64,000 bases of DNA from Nemertoderma westbladi (Eukaryota > Xenacoelomorpha > Nemertodermatida > Nemertodermatidae): NCBI GenBank assembly GCA_032718475.1, contig JAUCBJ010007335.1, positions 1-64,000 on the forward strand. Reading direction: 5' to 3'. Position 1 is the first letter of the stretch. Each line of letters starts with the position of its first letter. Of the stretch, positions 20,679-34,117 are shown one piece after another. The position numbers and the translations under genes are program-made. The notes below the pieces were generated by a model. It did not search any database and was not told the origin of the DNA. It worked only from the letters and a program-made list of their open reading frames with translations.

Positions 20679-23279
20679 ATGGACCCAAATCGCCAAATTA
20701 TCGGCGAATTACGTAACACGATAGATCTACTGGAATATTCGCAACCTGGATCCCCTGACTTTGATACAAATTGGAGCACCCTGCTAAATGAGAACGTGCG
20801 AGTCGTTAAATTCACCGGGCGAGAGGGACCGGATTCCAAGAATCTACGAGCCCTCCAGTTAGCCGATGCTAGTACGAGACTGAAAAGAACTCGGAACGCA
20901 AAGGCAACCGGAGTGGACGATTCGTCATTTTGGGAAACGTTCCGGCAAAGCGTCTACAGATCCCGATGTTTGATCTACGACAACGAGGGAAACGCGACGC
21001 CCACCTCGAAAGCGATTACGTTGGCGAGATGTCAAAGTTTCGTCGACGACAAGAGTACGTACCTCGCCCACTGGGGAAACCTGTCGGAGTGTGCGGCGAC
21101 GCTTCGAGAGGAATGTATATCGACCATCCAAAATCGCGACGACCACCAAGAAAAATACGGGGCGAAAGAATACGGTTGATCCTTGGTCGTCGTCCTCGGA
21201 ACCCTGGACGGTTTGGTATTGGTGCGTCGAATATTTCCGACACCAAGACAGGAAGTGCAGGCAGCCGGAGCGATCTGGTTGCTACCTTCGGAAATCCAAA
21301 AGATCCTCTTCGACTTCGACGTCATTAAAATCAGGTCAGATATAAAGGCGGATGTCCGGAACGACTACGCGAACGCTCCTTCAGGAAGAAACCGACGAGA
21401 CGACCTCAACGCCCTTAGCCATTGCGTCGACACTCAAACGCTACTAGCCTGGTTACGATTCGCCGAGTTCATGCGAGGATTCCGAGAGGTAAGACCGACG
21501 AAATCCGGGATCGGCTACCTCGCTGTGCTAAACGGCAGCATCGACTTCAAACCCCAGAAATTCCGGAATTATAATAAAATATATGGTGGATACCCGGGAT
21601 TAGAAATAAAGAGCGAGCGAGAGGGTCGATGGAAGGACGTTGACCGGAAGTGGACGATACACCAAAGGTGGGAGAATCCCGATCGACGGAACTACATCTA
21701 CGTCGTTATGGAGTGCTACACCGTCGCTAAGTTTATCTGTAAAACTCTCGATAACCTCATTACGGCGGTTCCTCTTTCCTTCGTCGACTACGACTGGAAC
21801 GAGGTTATAAACCACGCGTTCAAAGCGGTCGAGAACATCACACCGGGAGAGACGAAAACGCTCGCTGTTATCGATTCCTGGGACGAGAGCGGACCTTACG
21901 ACATCCCTACGATTACCGATCTTCTCGGTGCGGAGGAGCCTCTGATTTCTTCGGAAGGGGAAGAACTATGGCTACATGAGGGTGTTCTACTCTCCACCCC
22001 GAAGCGACAACTCGAGCCGGAGGCCGCTTACCAACCGGCCGCCAAACGGGTTGCCTCCACCGAACCTGCGATGGAAGCGGGCGTTTCCTCACCACTCGGC
22101 TTCGGTAGCCCTGCGAGGGAGTTGGTTACTACCTTCGCGTTAAACGACTTCGGCGATACGTGCCAAAGGTTATCCCCGTATCCTTTCCCGGGTGGCGAAG
22201 ACTGGTCGTTGGAGATTCCGAGTACCAGCAATCAACGGACCCGCTCAGCGATATTGGTCGAGAAGGGCCCCAGCGCTGCGCCGACTCCCGACGATGTCCT
22301 CGGAATCCCTCCGTCGAAAACCCCGCCACCTCTTCGCCGACCAGCGGTGGCAACTACCCCCTCTGTTCCACAGGATCCTATGCGACTTACCCGATGGTAC
22401 GCCGAGCAGACCGAATGGATCCACCGCCAGAAACGGTCGTCCGAGATGAGACCGGCAGGACATAAAGAAGGTTATCGGAACGAGAACATACTACGCCAAA
22501 GCCCAGCTTTTCACGGGCTACCGGCCACAGCGAATATTCAAAAGAGCGACCGACGACTCGAGTATTATGTCGGCGTCCCGATTCCGATATTCTTCGGTCG
22601 GGAGATGCAGTTAGAGATATGCGCAGACTGCGGTTCGGAGCAGTGCCCACGCGGTAGAAGAAATCGAGTAACCGATTCGTGCCTCCAGCTCCTCGGGATA
22701 CTGTATTGTCCCTACTGCGCGACATCGGGGCACGATGTTTCAGTCTGTCCAACCCTCTATAACCTCTGCACAACTTGCGGTTTCCGTGGACATTCCGCTA
22801 GCCCCCGCTGCAATATAAAATGTCCTACAAAGGACGTTACCGCTATGGGAAATTTGGTTATGTTCGAAACCTACGCAAATAGCCACATAAAGACCAAAGT
22901 ACGGAGAAACGCTCGGAATATCGCGCAGGAAATGGCGTGCGGGTATTTTTCCTTCCCAAAACGCCTCCATACGACAGCGACGTTACCATTCCATTACGTG
23001 GATCTGTTGCTAAGCGCCGGATTATTCGGCCCATTCGAGATCCTTAGACGCTTATATTCGTATAAGGAAGAGTTTGGTGACGGAAAGTGGTTCCTAAAGG
23101 CACGCAACACCGAGTTGGAAAGACGAACCGATATGATCCCGTTGCCTTCGAAAGGAAGAGCCGCCAGGAGACAAGCCGAAACGTTGCTCACGATGGATGT
23201 CGATGCTCCCCTACCAGCACTAGCGATCGATGAGAGTCGACGGGCGAAGAGGAGAAAGGCGTATCAGAGCAAGAAATAA
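20679..23279 (+). pseudogene. BEL-A third ORF: zinc-knuckle protein, one internal stop
   Basis: A frame of about 867 codons from ATG 20679 to TAA 23277, interrupted by one TGA at 21177-21179. At this position copy 2 has CGA, so it is a single nonsense change. The N-terminal half is unrecognised. The middle is Pro/Ser-rich (about 22000-22400). The C-terminal part has a cysteine cluster at about 22615-22830 with CPYCATSGHDVSVC (C-X2-C-X4-H-X4-C) and CTTCGFRGHSASPRC, then a mixed helical domain and a basic Lys/Arg tail. There is no signal peptide or membrane segment, so it is not envelope-like. The knuckles suggest nucleic-acid binding, as in a second Gag. The part after about 22327 belongs to the tract nearly identical to copy 2. 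Confidence 0.8.
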
Positions 23280-23443
23280 AGAACCAGGATATTCCATGAA
23301 CATTTATATTGAACATTTATTTTTATATATAAACGAACTCTAGGCCAAATTAATCAAGACTATGCAATATTAAAATTTTGGGTTTTTTATGACCTACGCA
23401 AACTCGATCTACCGATAGACCTCACAAAGGTCATTGGGGGGAC
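23280..23443 (+). other. BEL-A 3' untranslated end and polypurine tract
   Basis: AT-rich sequence after the third ORF ends in ATTGGGGGGAC directly before an LTR start (TGTTCGCGG at 23444). The G-run is a likely polypurine tract. The same arrangement is found before the LTRs at 25318 and 54092. Confidence 0.6.
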
Positions 23444-24299
23444 TGTTCGCGGTATTTCAACTTTTCCTAATGCGAGTTGAATATTTTTTGGATTTATTTA
23501 AAATGATTATTCCGATATCACTACTGTGTGCGGGAACATGGGTTTTGGGCACATTCAATGGACTGGGGGCGATTTATGGGCGAATATTGGGGCGACTTAC
23601 GGGGTACGGGACTCATTTCATGTATATAAGGGCCAGGGGTGGGAGGCAAAGTTAAGCAGTATTCAGGTTTCCCTGATTACTATTAGGCCTAGCCAACTTC
23701 CTGCTGCCTGTAGAGGTGGATTTGGTAACTCGCTAGGTCTAAAGGACAAGGACTGCCCTTAGCGGTCCCTGGCCAACAGCAGTTATTACGAGCCTGAAAA
23801 GGACATCGGAAAGTCTGCTGCTTGTGTCAGGGATTTGCGACAGGAACCGACGACAGACCCCTAGCCAAGCCGTACTGGTTCCTGACCGATCCCTTCGGGG
23901 TGAAGAAAGGGTGGGACGGACACGCGAACGGGTCGACCGACTAACAGAGGAAGAGTTCGACGAGGACTGCCTTCCTGGAGTGGGTTCCACGACCGGCGTT
24001 AGTACGAGCCTGAATAAGGACTCGGAAAACCACCAACCGTTGGGGCTCACGACGGGCTGACAGACCCCTTGCCAAGCCGTACTGGTTCCCGATGACCGAT
24101 CCCTTCGGGGTTCGGGAGGGGTGGGACGGACACGCAACGGGGTCGAAAGACAAAGGACTGGACTCTACTGGCCTACCGACTGTTCGGAGCAGTTTCTCGG
24201 CTGCCGAAGCGACTACGAGCCTGAATAAGGACTCGGAAAGCCTAGGTAATCGGGTTCCTGCGATGAACCGACGGACCCCTAGCCAAGCCGTACTGGTTC
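23444..24299 (+). repeat. Partial BEL-A LTR inside copy 1
   Basis: Starts TGTTCGCGG and matches the LTR at 54092 at a constant offset of 30648 with almost no changes, rather than the outer LTRs of its own element. It breaks off at 24299 within the hairpin array and joins third-ORF sequence. It carries a TATA-like TATATAAG at 23623-23630. Confidence 0.9.
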
Positions 24300-25144
24300 G
24301 TACGGTCGTCCGAGTTGAGACCGACAGGACACAAAGAAGGTTATCGGAGCGAGGACCTATTACGCAAAAGCCCAGCCTTCCGCGGTCTACCGACCACCGC
24401 GAATATTCAGAAGAGCGACCGATGACTCGAGTATTACGTCGGTGTCCCGATTCCGATATTCCCCGGTCGAGAGATGCAGTTGGAGGTGTGCGGCGACTGT
24501 GGTTCGGAGCAGTGCCCACGCGGTAGAAGGAATCGGGTTACCGATTCATGCCTTCAGCTCCTCGGGATACTCTATTGCCCATACTGCGCGACATCGGGCC
24601 ACGACGTTTCCATCTGTCCGATCCTATATAACCTCTGCACCACGTGCGGTTTCCGTGGACATTCCTCTAGCCCCCGCTGCTATATCAAATGTCCTACCAA
24701 AGACGTTACTGCTATGGGAAATATGGTCATGTTTGAAACATACGCAAACAGCCACATAAAGACCAAGGTTCGGAGAAACGCTCGGAATATTGCGCAGGAG
24801 ATGGCGTGCGGGTACTTCTCCTTCCCGGATCGCCTCCACACGTCGGCCACGCTGCCTTTCCATTACGTGGATTTGTTGCTGAGCGCCGGATTATTCGGCC
24901 CATTCGAAGTCATTAGACGCTTATACTCGTATAAAGAGGAGTTCGGTGACGGAGAGTGGTTCCTCGAGGCTCGCAACTCCGAGTTGGAACGACGAACCGA
25001 TATGATCCCGTTGCCATCGAAAGAGCTGCCAGGAGACAAACCGAAGCGTTGCTCACGATGGATGTTGACGCTCCTCTACCAGCTATAGCGATCGACGAGA
25101 GCCGACGGGTGAAGAGGCGAAAGGCGTATCAGAGAAAGAAATAG
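24300..25144 (+). pseudogene. Third-ORF 3' fragment of BEL-A copy 1
   Basis: Begins at the equivalent of 22431 (ACGGTCGTCCGAG) and repeats the third-ORF C-terminal region with about one change in ten to fifteen bases. It keeps the cysteine cluster (CPYCATSGHDVSIC, CTTCGFRGHSSSPRC). Single-base shifts occur near 24420 and near 25025, so it is read in two or three frames before a stop at 25144. It is probably the original C-terminus of this copy, displaced by the inserted block 22431-24299. Confidence 0.85.
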
Positions 25145-25317
25145 TGGATCGGGATATTCCAGGAACATTTATTGAACATTTATTTTATACATATATATAT
25201 AAACTCTAGGCCAAATTAATCAAAACTATGCAATATTAAATTTGGGTTTTTTATATTGGGAATGACCTACGCAAACTCAATCTACCGATAGACCTCACGA
25301 AGGTCATTGGGGGGGAC

Positions 25318-26752
25318 TGTTCGCGGTATTTCAACTTTTCATAACGCGAGTTGAATATTTTTTGTATTTATTAAAAACGATTATTCCGATATCACTACTG
25401 GGTGCGGGACCATGGGTTTTGGGCACATTCTATGAACTGGGGGCGATTTATGGGCGAACTTTGGGGCGACTTACAGGGTACGGGACTAATTTCATGTTTA
25501 TAAGGGCCAGGGGGGGATGGAAAATTCAAGCAGTATTCAGGTTAGCCTGATTACTATTAGGCCCTGGCCAACTTCCTGCTGCCTGTAGAGGTGGATTTGG
25601 TAACACGCCAGGCCTAAAGGACAAGGACTGCCCTTAGCGGTCCCTGGCCAACAGCAGTTATTACGAGCCTGAAAAGGACATCGGAACGCCGGCTGCTTGC
25701 GTCAGGGATTTGCGACGGGAAACGACAGCCCCCTTAGCCAAGCCGTACTGGTTCTCGATGACCGATCCCTTCGGGGTTCGCGAGGGGTGGGACGGACACG
25801 CGAAAGGGCGGCCGACTTACTGAGGAAGGGTTTGACGAGGACTGCCCTTAGCGGTCTCTGGTCAACAGCAGTTATTACGAGCCTGAAAAGGACATAGCCA
25901 AGCCGTACTGGTTCTCGATGATCGTTCCCTTCGGGGTTCGTGAGGGGTGGGACGGACACGCGACGGGGTCGAAAGACAAAGGACTGGACTCTACTGGCCT
26001 ACCGACTGTTCGGAGCAGTTTCTCGGCTGCCGAAGCGGCTACAAGCCTGAATAAGGACTCGGAAAGCCTAGGTGGTTGGGTCTCTGCGATGAACCGACGG
26101 ACCCCTAGCCAAGCCGTACTGGTTCTCGATGATTGAACCCTTCGGGGTTCGGGAGGGGTGGGACGGACACGCGAACGGGTCCACCGACACGACAGACTCC
26201 TAGCCAAGCCGTACTGGTTCTCGATGACCGATCCCTTCGGGGTTCGAGAGGGGTGGTACGGATACGCGACAGAGTCTACCGACTGGACCGACCCTTAGCC
26301 AAGCCGTGCTGGTTCTCGATGATCGAACCCTTCGGGGTTCGGGAGGGGTGGAACGGACACGCGACAGGGTCGACCAACACCGACACTACGGCATCAAGAC
26401 TAGGACCGAGGGAAAATCTGGGGAACATTAGTTAGGCCAAAATCTGAGCGAACAGTGGGTAATTAAATAATATACTGTAGGGATTTATATTGTCGTGTAT
26501 AATTATTGTGAATATTTGGTGTATATTGATTTGGGGAAGCCCAAAATTATTCTCAATCAGGATTGTAACAGGGTTAACTACATTAAAGAATATATCCAAC
26601 CAATGCAGCTTTTTCTCAACCGCAATCCTGCATCTAAGAAATTCCTCCTTCTCCACAATCAATATCCGGTGACTGGCCGGGACTCCGTGGTCTGTAAAGC
26701 CCCGCCTCCAGCATCGGCGTTTTTCCCCCCTGGTGTCGGGATAACGGCAACA
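25318..26752 (+). repeat. BEL-A copy 1 3' LTR
   Basis: Starts TGTTCGCGG after a GGGGGGGAC polypurine tract and ends AACGGCAACA. The satellite and the CTGTA target duplication follow directly. It pairs with 11391-13101 by shared variants and lacks one or two of the internal hairpin repeat units. Confidence 0.9.
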
Positions 26753-27046
26753 CTGTATATATATTTATTCCTATCGCTACTTGTACAGGACTGTATATAT
26801 ATTTATTCCTATCGCTACTTCTACTTACTTGTACAGGACTGTATATATATTTATTCCTATCGCTACTTCTACTTACTTGTACAGGACTGTATATATATTT
26901 ATTCCTATCGCTACTTCTACTTACTTGCACAGGACTGTATATATATTTATTCCTATCGCTACTTCTACTTACTTGTACAGGACTGTATATATACTTACTT
27001 GTACAGGACTGTATATATACTTACTTGTACAGGACTGTATATATAT
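26753..27046. repeat. 48-bp satellite, block 2
   Basis: Six to seven units, some shortened to 26 bp (GTATATATACTTACTTGTACAG) near 26990-27040, between BEL-A copy 1 and LINE-3. Confidence 0.97.
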
Positions 27047-27686
27047 GTATGGTATGCTTGAGCATGTGGACGACTTCTGTTACCTGGGATCATGGATCCG
27101 GAAGTCAGGTGAGGACCTTCGAATACGTAAGGGAAAGGCATGGGCAGCCTTGAATAGGCTTTCCAGGATTTGGAAGTCACCGAGAATTAATCGGAAACTT
27201 AAGGTCCGATTATTTAGAGCAGCAGTAGTTCCAGTACTCCTCTACGGGAGTCCATGCTGGGCTCTAACTGCTGAGGACACCAAATCTCTGGATGGCACAT
27301 TCACAAGAATGCTACGCCGGGTACATTGTGTCAAGTACAATGCACACATCTCCAACCAGACACTATATAACATTGGAGGTGTCTCATTGGTTCCCCCAAG
27401 CTTGACACTAGAATAAAATCGCCTCCGCTTTGCAGGACATTGCTTTCGCCGTGAGAACCAGCCAGTGCATAATCTTGTACTTTGGCAGCCTCATGGAGTG
27501 AATAAGCATGGTGGATAGCCCATGACTTTCTTGAGACGCATCTTAAAGGACACTGGCCTTAAAGATGCGGATGATCTAGCAAATGTCATGGGTGATAGGG
27601 AGTTGTGGCGGTGCAATTTTGTTGACAAGCCGGCACAGCATTCTTAAAAATGCAGCTGCAATGCAGCATGCCGATCCTAGTAGTAG
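27047..27686 (+). pseudogene. LINE-3: RT 3' fragment in the satellite
   Basis: A copy of the LINE-2 family covering only the thumb and C-terminal tail (VDDFCYLGSWIRKSG to DKPAQHS). Two premature stops are visible, TAA at 27414-27416 and TAG near 27518. It ends in TAGTAGTAG at 27678-27686. Both sides are satellite; the alternating TA sequence hides the exact target duplication, but GTATATATAT is present on the left and TATATATAT on the right. Confidence 0.93.
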
Positions 27687-30600
27687 TATATATATTTATT
27701 GCTATCGCTACTTCTACTTACTTGTACAGGACTGTATATATACTTACTTGTACAGGACTGTATATATACTTACTTGTACAGGACTGTATATATATTTATT
27801 CCTATCGCTACTTCTACTTACTTGTACAGGACTGTATATATATTTATTCCTATCGCTACTTCTACTTACTTGTACAGGACTGTATATATATTTATTCCTA
27901 TCGCTACTTCTACTTACTTGCACAGGACTGTATATATATTTATTCCTATCGCTACTTCTACTTACTTGGACAGGACTGTATATATATTTATTCCTATCGC
28001 TACTTGTACTTACTTGTACAGGACTGTATATATATTTATTCCTATCGCTGCTTCTACTTACTTGTACAGGACTGTATATATATTTATTCCTATCGCTATT
28101 TCTACTTACTTGTACAGGACTGTATATATATTTATTCCTATCGCTACTTCTACTTACTTGTACAAGACTGTATATATATTTATTCCTATCGCTACTTCTA
28201 CTTACTTTTACAGGACTGTATATATATTTATTCCTATCGCTACTTCTACTTACTTCTACAGGACTGTATATATATTTATTCCTATCGCTACTTCTACTTA
28301 CTTGTACAGGACTGTATATATATTTATTCCTATCGCTACTTCTACTTACTTGTACAGGACTGTATATATATTTATTCCTATCGCTACTTCTACTTACTTG
28401 CACAGGACTGTATATATATTTATTCCTATCGCTACTTCTACTTACTTGTACAGGACTGTATATATATTTATTCCTATCGCTACTTCTACTTACTTGTACA
28501 GGACTGTATATATATTTATTCCTATCGCTACTTCTACTTACTTGCACAGGACTGTATATATATTTATTCCTATCGCTACTTCTACTTACTTGTACAGGAC
28601 TGTATATATATTTATTCCTATCGCTACTTCTACCTACTTGTACAGGACTGTATATATATTTATTCCTATCGCTACTTCTACTTACTTGTACAGGACTGTA
28701 TATATATTTATTCCTATCGCTACTTGTACAGGACTGTATATATATTTATTCCTATCGCTACTTCTACTTACTTGTACTGGACTGTATATACATTTATTCC
28801 TATCGCTACTTTCTACTTACTTGTACAGGACTGTATATATATTTATTCCTATCGCTACTTCTACTTACTTGTACAGGACTGTATATATATTTATTCCTAT
28901 CGCTACTTCTACTTACTTGTACAGGACTGTATATATATTTATTCCTATCGCTACTTGTACAGGACTGTATATATATTTATTCCTATCGCTACTTCTACTT
29001 ACTTGTACTGGACTGTATATACATTTATTCCTATCGCTACTTTCTACTTACTTGTACAGGACTGTATATATATTTATTCCTATCGCTACTTCTACTTACT
29101 TGTACAGGACTGTATATATATTTATTCCTATCGCTACTTCTACTTACTTGTACAGGACTGTATATATATTTATTCCTATCACTACTTCTACTTACTTGTA
29201 CAGGACTGTATATATATTTATTCCTATCGCTACTTCTACTTACTTGTACAGGACTGTATATATATTTATTCCTATCGCTACTTCTACTTACTTGCACAGG
29301 ACTATATATATTTATTCCTATCGCTACTTCTACTTACTTGTACAGGACTGTATATATATTTATTCCAATCGCTACTTCTACTTACTTGTACAGGACCGTA
29401 TATATATTTATTCCTATCGCTACTTCTAATTACTTGTACAGGACTGTATATATATTTATTCCTATCGCTACTTGTACAGGACTGTATATATATTTATTCC
29501 AATCGCTACTTCTACTTACTTGTACAGGAATGTATATATATTTATTCCTATCGCTACTTCTAATTACTTGTACAGGACTGTATATATATTTATTCCTATC
29601 GCTACTTGTACAGGACTGTATATATATTTATTCCTATCGCTACTTCTACTTACTTGTACAGGACTGTATATATATTTATTCCTATCGCTACTTCTACTTA
29701 CTTGTACAGGACTGTATATATATTTATTCCTATCACTACTTCTACTTACTTGTACAGGACTGTATATATATTTATTCCTATCGCTACTTCTACTTACTTG
29801 TACAGGACTGTATATATATTTATTCCTATCGCTACTTCTACTTACTTGCACAGGACTATATATATTTATTCCTATCGCTACTTCTACTTACTTGTACAGG
29901 ACTGTATATATATTTATTCCAATCGCTACTTCTACTTACTTGTACAGGACTGTATATATATTTATTCCTATCGCTACTTCTAATTACTTGTACAGGACTG
30001 TATATATATTTATTCCAATCGCTACTTCTACTTACTTGTACAGGACTGTATATATATTTATTCCTATCGCTACTTCTAATTACTTGTACAGGACTGTATA
30101 TATATTTATTCCTATCGCTACTTCTACTTACTTGTACAGGACTGTATATATATTTATTCCTATCGCTACTTGTACAGGACTGTATATATATTTATTCCTA
30201 TCGCTACTTCTACTTACTTGTACAGGACTGTATATATATTTATTCCTATCGCTACTTCTACTTACTTGTACAGGACTGTATATATACTTACTTGTACAGG
30301 ACTGTATATATACTTACTTGTACAGGACTGTATATATATTTATTCCTATCGCTATTTCTACTTACTTGTACAGGACTGTATATATATTTATTCCTATCGG
30401 TACTTCTACTTACTTGTACAGGACTGTATATATACTTACTTGTACAGGACTGTATATATATTTATTCCTATCGCTACTTCTACTTACTTGTATAGGACTG
30501 TATATATATTTATTCCTATCGCTACTTCTACTTACTTGTACAGGACTGTATATATATTTATTCCTATCGCTACTTCTACTTACTTGCACAGGACTGTATA

Positions 30601-33557
30601 TATATTTATTCCTATCGCTACTTCTACTTACTTGTACAGGTCTGTATATATATTTATTCCTATCGCTACTTCTACTTACTTGTACAGGACTGTATATATA
30701 TTTATTCCTATCGCTACTTCTACTTACTTGCACAGGACTGTATATATATTTATTCCTATCGCTACTTCTACTTACTTGTACAGGACTGTATATATATTTA
30801 TTCCTATCGCTACTTCTACTTACTTGCACAGGACTATATATATTTATTCCTATCGCTACTTCTACTTACTTGTACAGGACTGTATATATATTTATTCCTA
30901 TCGCTACTTCTAATTACTTGTACAGGACTGTATATATATTTATTCCTATCGCTACTTCTACTTACTTGTACAGGACTGTATATATATTTATTCCTATCGC
31001 TACTTGTACAGGACTGTATATATATTTATTCCTATCGCTACTTCTACTTACTTGTACAGGACTGTATATATATTTATTCCTATCGCTACTTCTACTTACT
31101 TGTACAGGACTGTATATATACTTACTTGTACAGGACTGTATATATACTTACTTGTACAGGACTGTATATATATTTATTCCTATCGCTACTTCTACTTACT
31201 TGTACAGGACTGTATATATATTTATTCCTATCGCTACTTCTACTTACTTGTACAGGACTGTATATATATTTATTCCTATCGCTACTTCTACTTACTTGCA
31301 CAGGACTGTATATATATTTATTCCTATCGCTACTTCTACTTACTTGGACAGGACTGTATATATATTTATTCCTATCGCTACTTGTACTTACTTGTACAGG
31401 ACTGTATATATATTTATTCCTATCGCTGCTTCTACTTACTTGTACAGGACTGTATATATATTTATTCCTATCGCTATTTCTACTTACTTGTACAGGACTG
31501 TATATATATTTATTCCTATCGCTACTTCTACTTACTTGTACAAGACTGTATATATATTTATTCCTATCGCTACTTCTACTTACTTTTACAGGACTGTATA
31601 TATATTTATTCCTATCGCTACTTCTACTTACTTCTACAGGACTGTATATATATGTATTCCTATCACTACTTCTACTTACTTGTACAGGACTGTATATATA
31701 TTTATTCCTATCGCTACTTCTACTTACTTGTACATGACTGTATATATATTTATTCCTATCGCTACTTCTACTTACTTGCACAGGACTGTATATATATTTA
31801 TTCCTATCGCTACTTCTACTTACTTGTACAGGACTGTATATATATTTATTCCTATCGCTACTTCTACTTACTTGTACAGGACTGTATATATATTTATTCC
31901 TATCGCTACTTCTACTTACTTGTACAGGACTGTATATATATTTATTCGTATCGCTACTTGTACAGGACTGTATATATATTTATTCCTATCGCTACTTCTA
32001 CTTACTTGTACTGGACTGTATATACATTTATTCCTATCGCTACTTTCTACTTACTTGTACAGGACTGTATATATATTTATTCCTATCGCTACTTCTACTT
32101 ACTTGTACAGGACTGTATATATATTTATTCCTATCGCTACTTCTACTTACTTGTACAGGACTGTATATATATTTATTCCTATCACTACTTCTACTTACTT
32201 GTACAGGACTGTATATATATTTATTCCTATCGCTACTTCTACTTACTTGTACAGGACTGTATATATATTTATTCCTATCGCTACTTCTACTTACTTGCAC
32301 AGGACTATATATATTTATTCCTATCGCTACTTCTACTTACTTGTACAGGACTGTATATATATTTATTCCAATCGCTACTTCTACTTACTTGTACAGGACT
32401 GTATATATATTTATTCCTATCGCTACTTCTAATTACTTGTACAGGACTGTATATATATTTATTCCTATCGCTACTTGTACAGGACTGTATATATATTTAT
32501 TCCAATCGCTACTTCTACTTACTTGTACAGGACTGTATATATATTTATTCCTATCGCTACTTCTACTTACTTGTACAGGACTGTATATATATTTATTCGT
32601 ATCGCTACTTGTACAGGACTGTATATATATTTATTCCTATCGCTACTTCTACTTACTTGTACTGGACTGTATATACATTTATTCCTATCGCTACTTTCTA
32701 CTTACTTGTACAGGACTGTATATATATTTATTCCTATCGCTACTTCTACTTACTTGTACAGGACTGTATATATATTTATTCCTATCGCTACTTCTACTTA
32801 CTTGTACAGGACTGTATATATATTTATTCCTATCACTACTTCTACTTACTTGTACAGGACTGTATATATATTTATTCCTATCGCTACTTCTACTTACTTG
32901 TACAGGACTGTATATATATTTATTCCTATCGCTACTTCTACTTACTTGCACAGGACTATATATATTTATTCCTATCGCTACTTCTACTTACTTGTACAGG
33001 ACTGTATATATATTTATTCCAATCGCTACTTCTACTTACTTGTACAGGACTGTATATATATTTATTCCTATCGCTACTTCTAATTACTTGTACAGGACTG
33101 TATATATATTTATTCCTATCGCTACTTGTACAGGACTGTATATATATTTATTCCAATCGCTACTTCTACTTACTTGTACAGGAATGTATATATATTTATT
33201 CCTATCGCTACTTCTAATTACTTGTACAGGACTGTATATATATTTATTCCTATCGCTACTTGTACAGGACTGTATATATATTTATTCCTATCGCTACTTC
33301 TACTTACTTGTACAGGACTGTATATATATTTATTCCTATCGCTACTTCTACTTACTTGTACAGGACTGTATATATATTTATTCCTATCACTACTTCTACT
33401 TACTTGTACAGGACTGTATATATATTTATTCCTATCGCTACTTCTACTTACTTGTACAGGACTGTATATATATTTATTCCTATCGCTACTTCTACTTACT
33501 TGCACAGGACTATATATATTTATTCCTATCGCTACTTCTACTTACTTGTACAGGACT
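27687..33557. repeat. 48-bp satellite, block 3 (main array)
   Basis: About 120 units with recognisable variants: CTTGCACAGG, CTTGGACAGG, CTTTTACAGG, CTTCTACAGG, TTCCAATCGC, TGTACTGG with TATACATTT, and shortened units lacking CTTCTACTTA. Variant order is duplicated at large scale: CTTGGA at 27965 and 31343, CTTTTAC at 28205 and 31583, and CTTCTACAGG at 28253 and 31631 all lie 3378 bp apart. The long open frames across this block are by-products of the 48-bp period and are not genes. Confidence 0.97.
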
Positions 33558-34108
33558 TGTGACGGGATCCAGGAGGGATCCCGATTTATCCGATGTGGTA
33601 TTTAGTCCACGCGTCCCCGCCGTGTATAAGAGTGAAATAAAGATAACTGAGTTCTGAAGTTCGGTGTATAATAATAGGTTATAGGATATAGATATATTGT
33701 GAATTATACGGTAGGCGGGATACGGTAACTAAAGTCCCGTGATCCCCTAACTAAACTAATTGACTGTACCCTACGCTAGCACTGCTGCACTGAGATAACT
33801 GAATCACTGATTAATAGGTTATTGGTTATATTGCACGGTGGCCTTACTGCTACTCAATCGATGCCATTCCCCCCTCTGATTGGTTAATACCCTTGTTGGC
33901 GCCCCGTGGAGTATTCCCGTTCACCTCACCTGTTCTCCTTGGGTTAGGGGTTTGGCCCCTGACCCTCTATTGTGTGTGTCTCCTTTGGGGCCTATTGTCC
34001 CCGTTTACTGGGCTGACACGAGGTTGATTGGTAATCAACCTCGTGCTCCCAATATTGCTTTATGGCTCACTCTATGGGTTTGTGTTAGCGGAATTGGATA
34101 AGCTAACA
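33558..34108 (-). repeat. Gag-only element, 3' LTR
   Basis: On the plus strand it starts TGTGACGGGATCC and ends AAGCTAACA, giving TG...CA termini in either direction. It is nearly identical to 40010-40560: one difference is GGTAAC against GCTAAC near 33730, and another lies near 33920. This suggests recent insertion. Confidence 0.95.
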
Positions 34109-34117
34109 CTCCCCCCC
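34109..34117 (-). other. Polypurine tract
   Basis: GGGGGGGAG on the minus strand directly precedes the LTR start TGTTAGC. This is the expected primer site for plus-strand DNA synthesis and fixes the element's orientation. Confidence 0.75.

Larger units (their letters stand above)
11391..26752 (+). mobile_element. BEL-A copy 1: chimeric BEL/Pao LTR retrotransposon in the satellite
   Basis: The outer LTRs start TGTTC and end CAACA. They are flanked by a perfect 5-bp duplication, CTGTA at 11386-11390 and 26753-26757, and both flanks are 48-bp satellite. Inside are: 5' LTR, small upstream ORF, gag-pol with RT and most of integrase deleted, LINE-2 inserted in gag, a repeat-rich spacer, a third ORF, then an inserted block (third-ORF end plus partial LTR) nearly identical to BEL-A copy 2, then the element's own third-ORF end and 3' LTR. 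At 15.4 kb with nested parts it is non-autonomous. Confidence 0.9.

Noticed and set aside
20679-23279. Third ORF as an envelope gene
   Set aside because: No signal peptide, membrane segment or glycoprotein-like cysteine pattern; zinc knuckles indicate nucleic-acid binding.
27583-33657. Open frames of 240 to 986 codons in the 48-bp array
   Set aside because: They follow from a stop-free unit whose length is divisible by three; equivalent frames exist in several phases and on the other strand, with no start context or domain.
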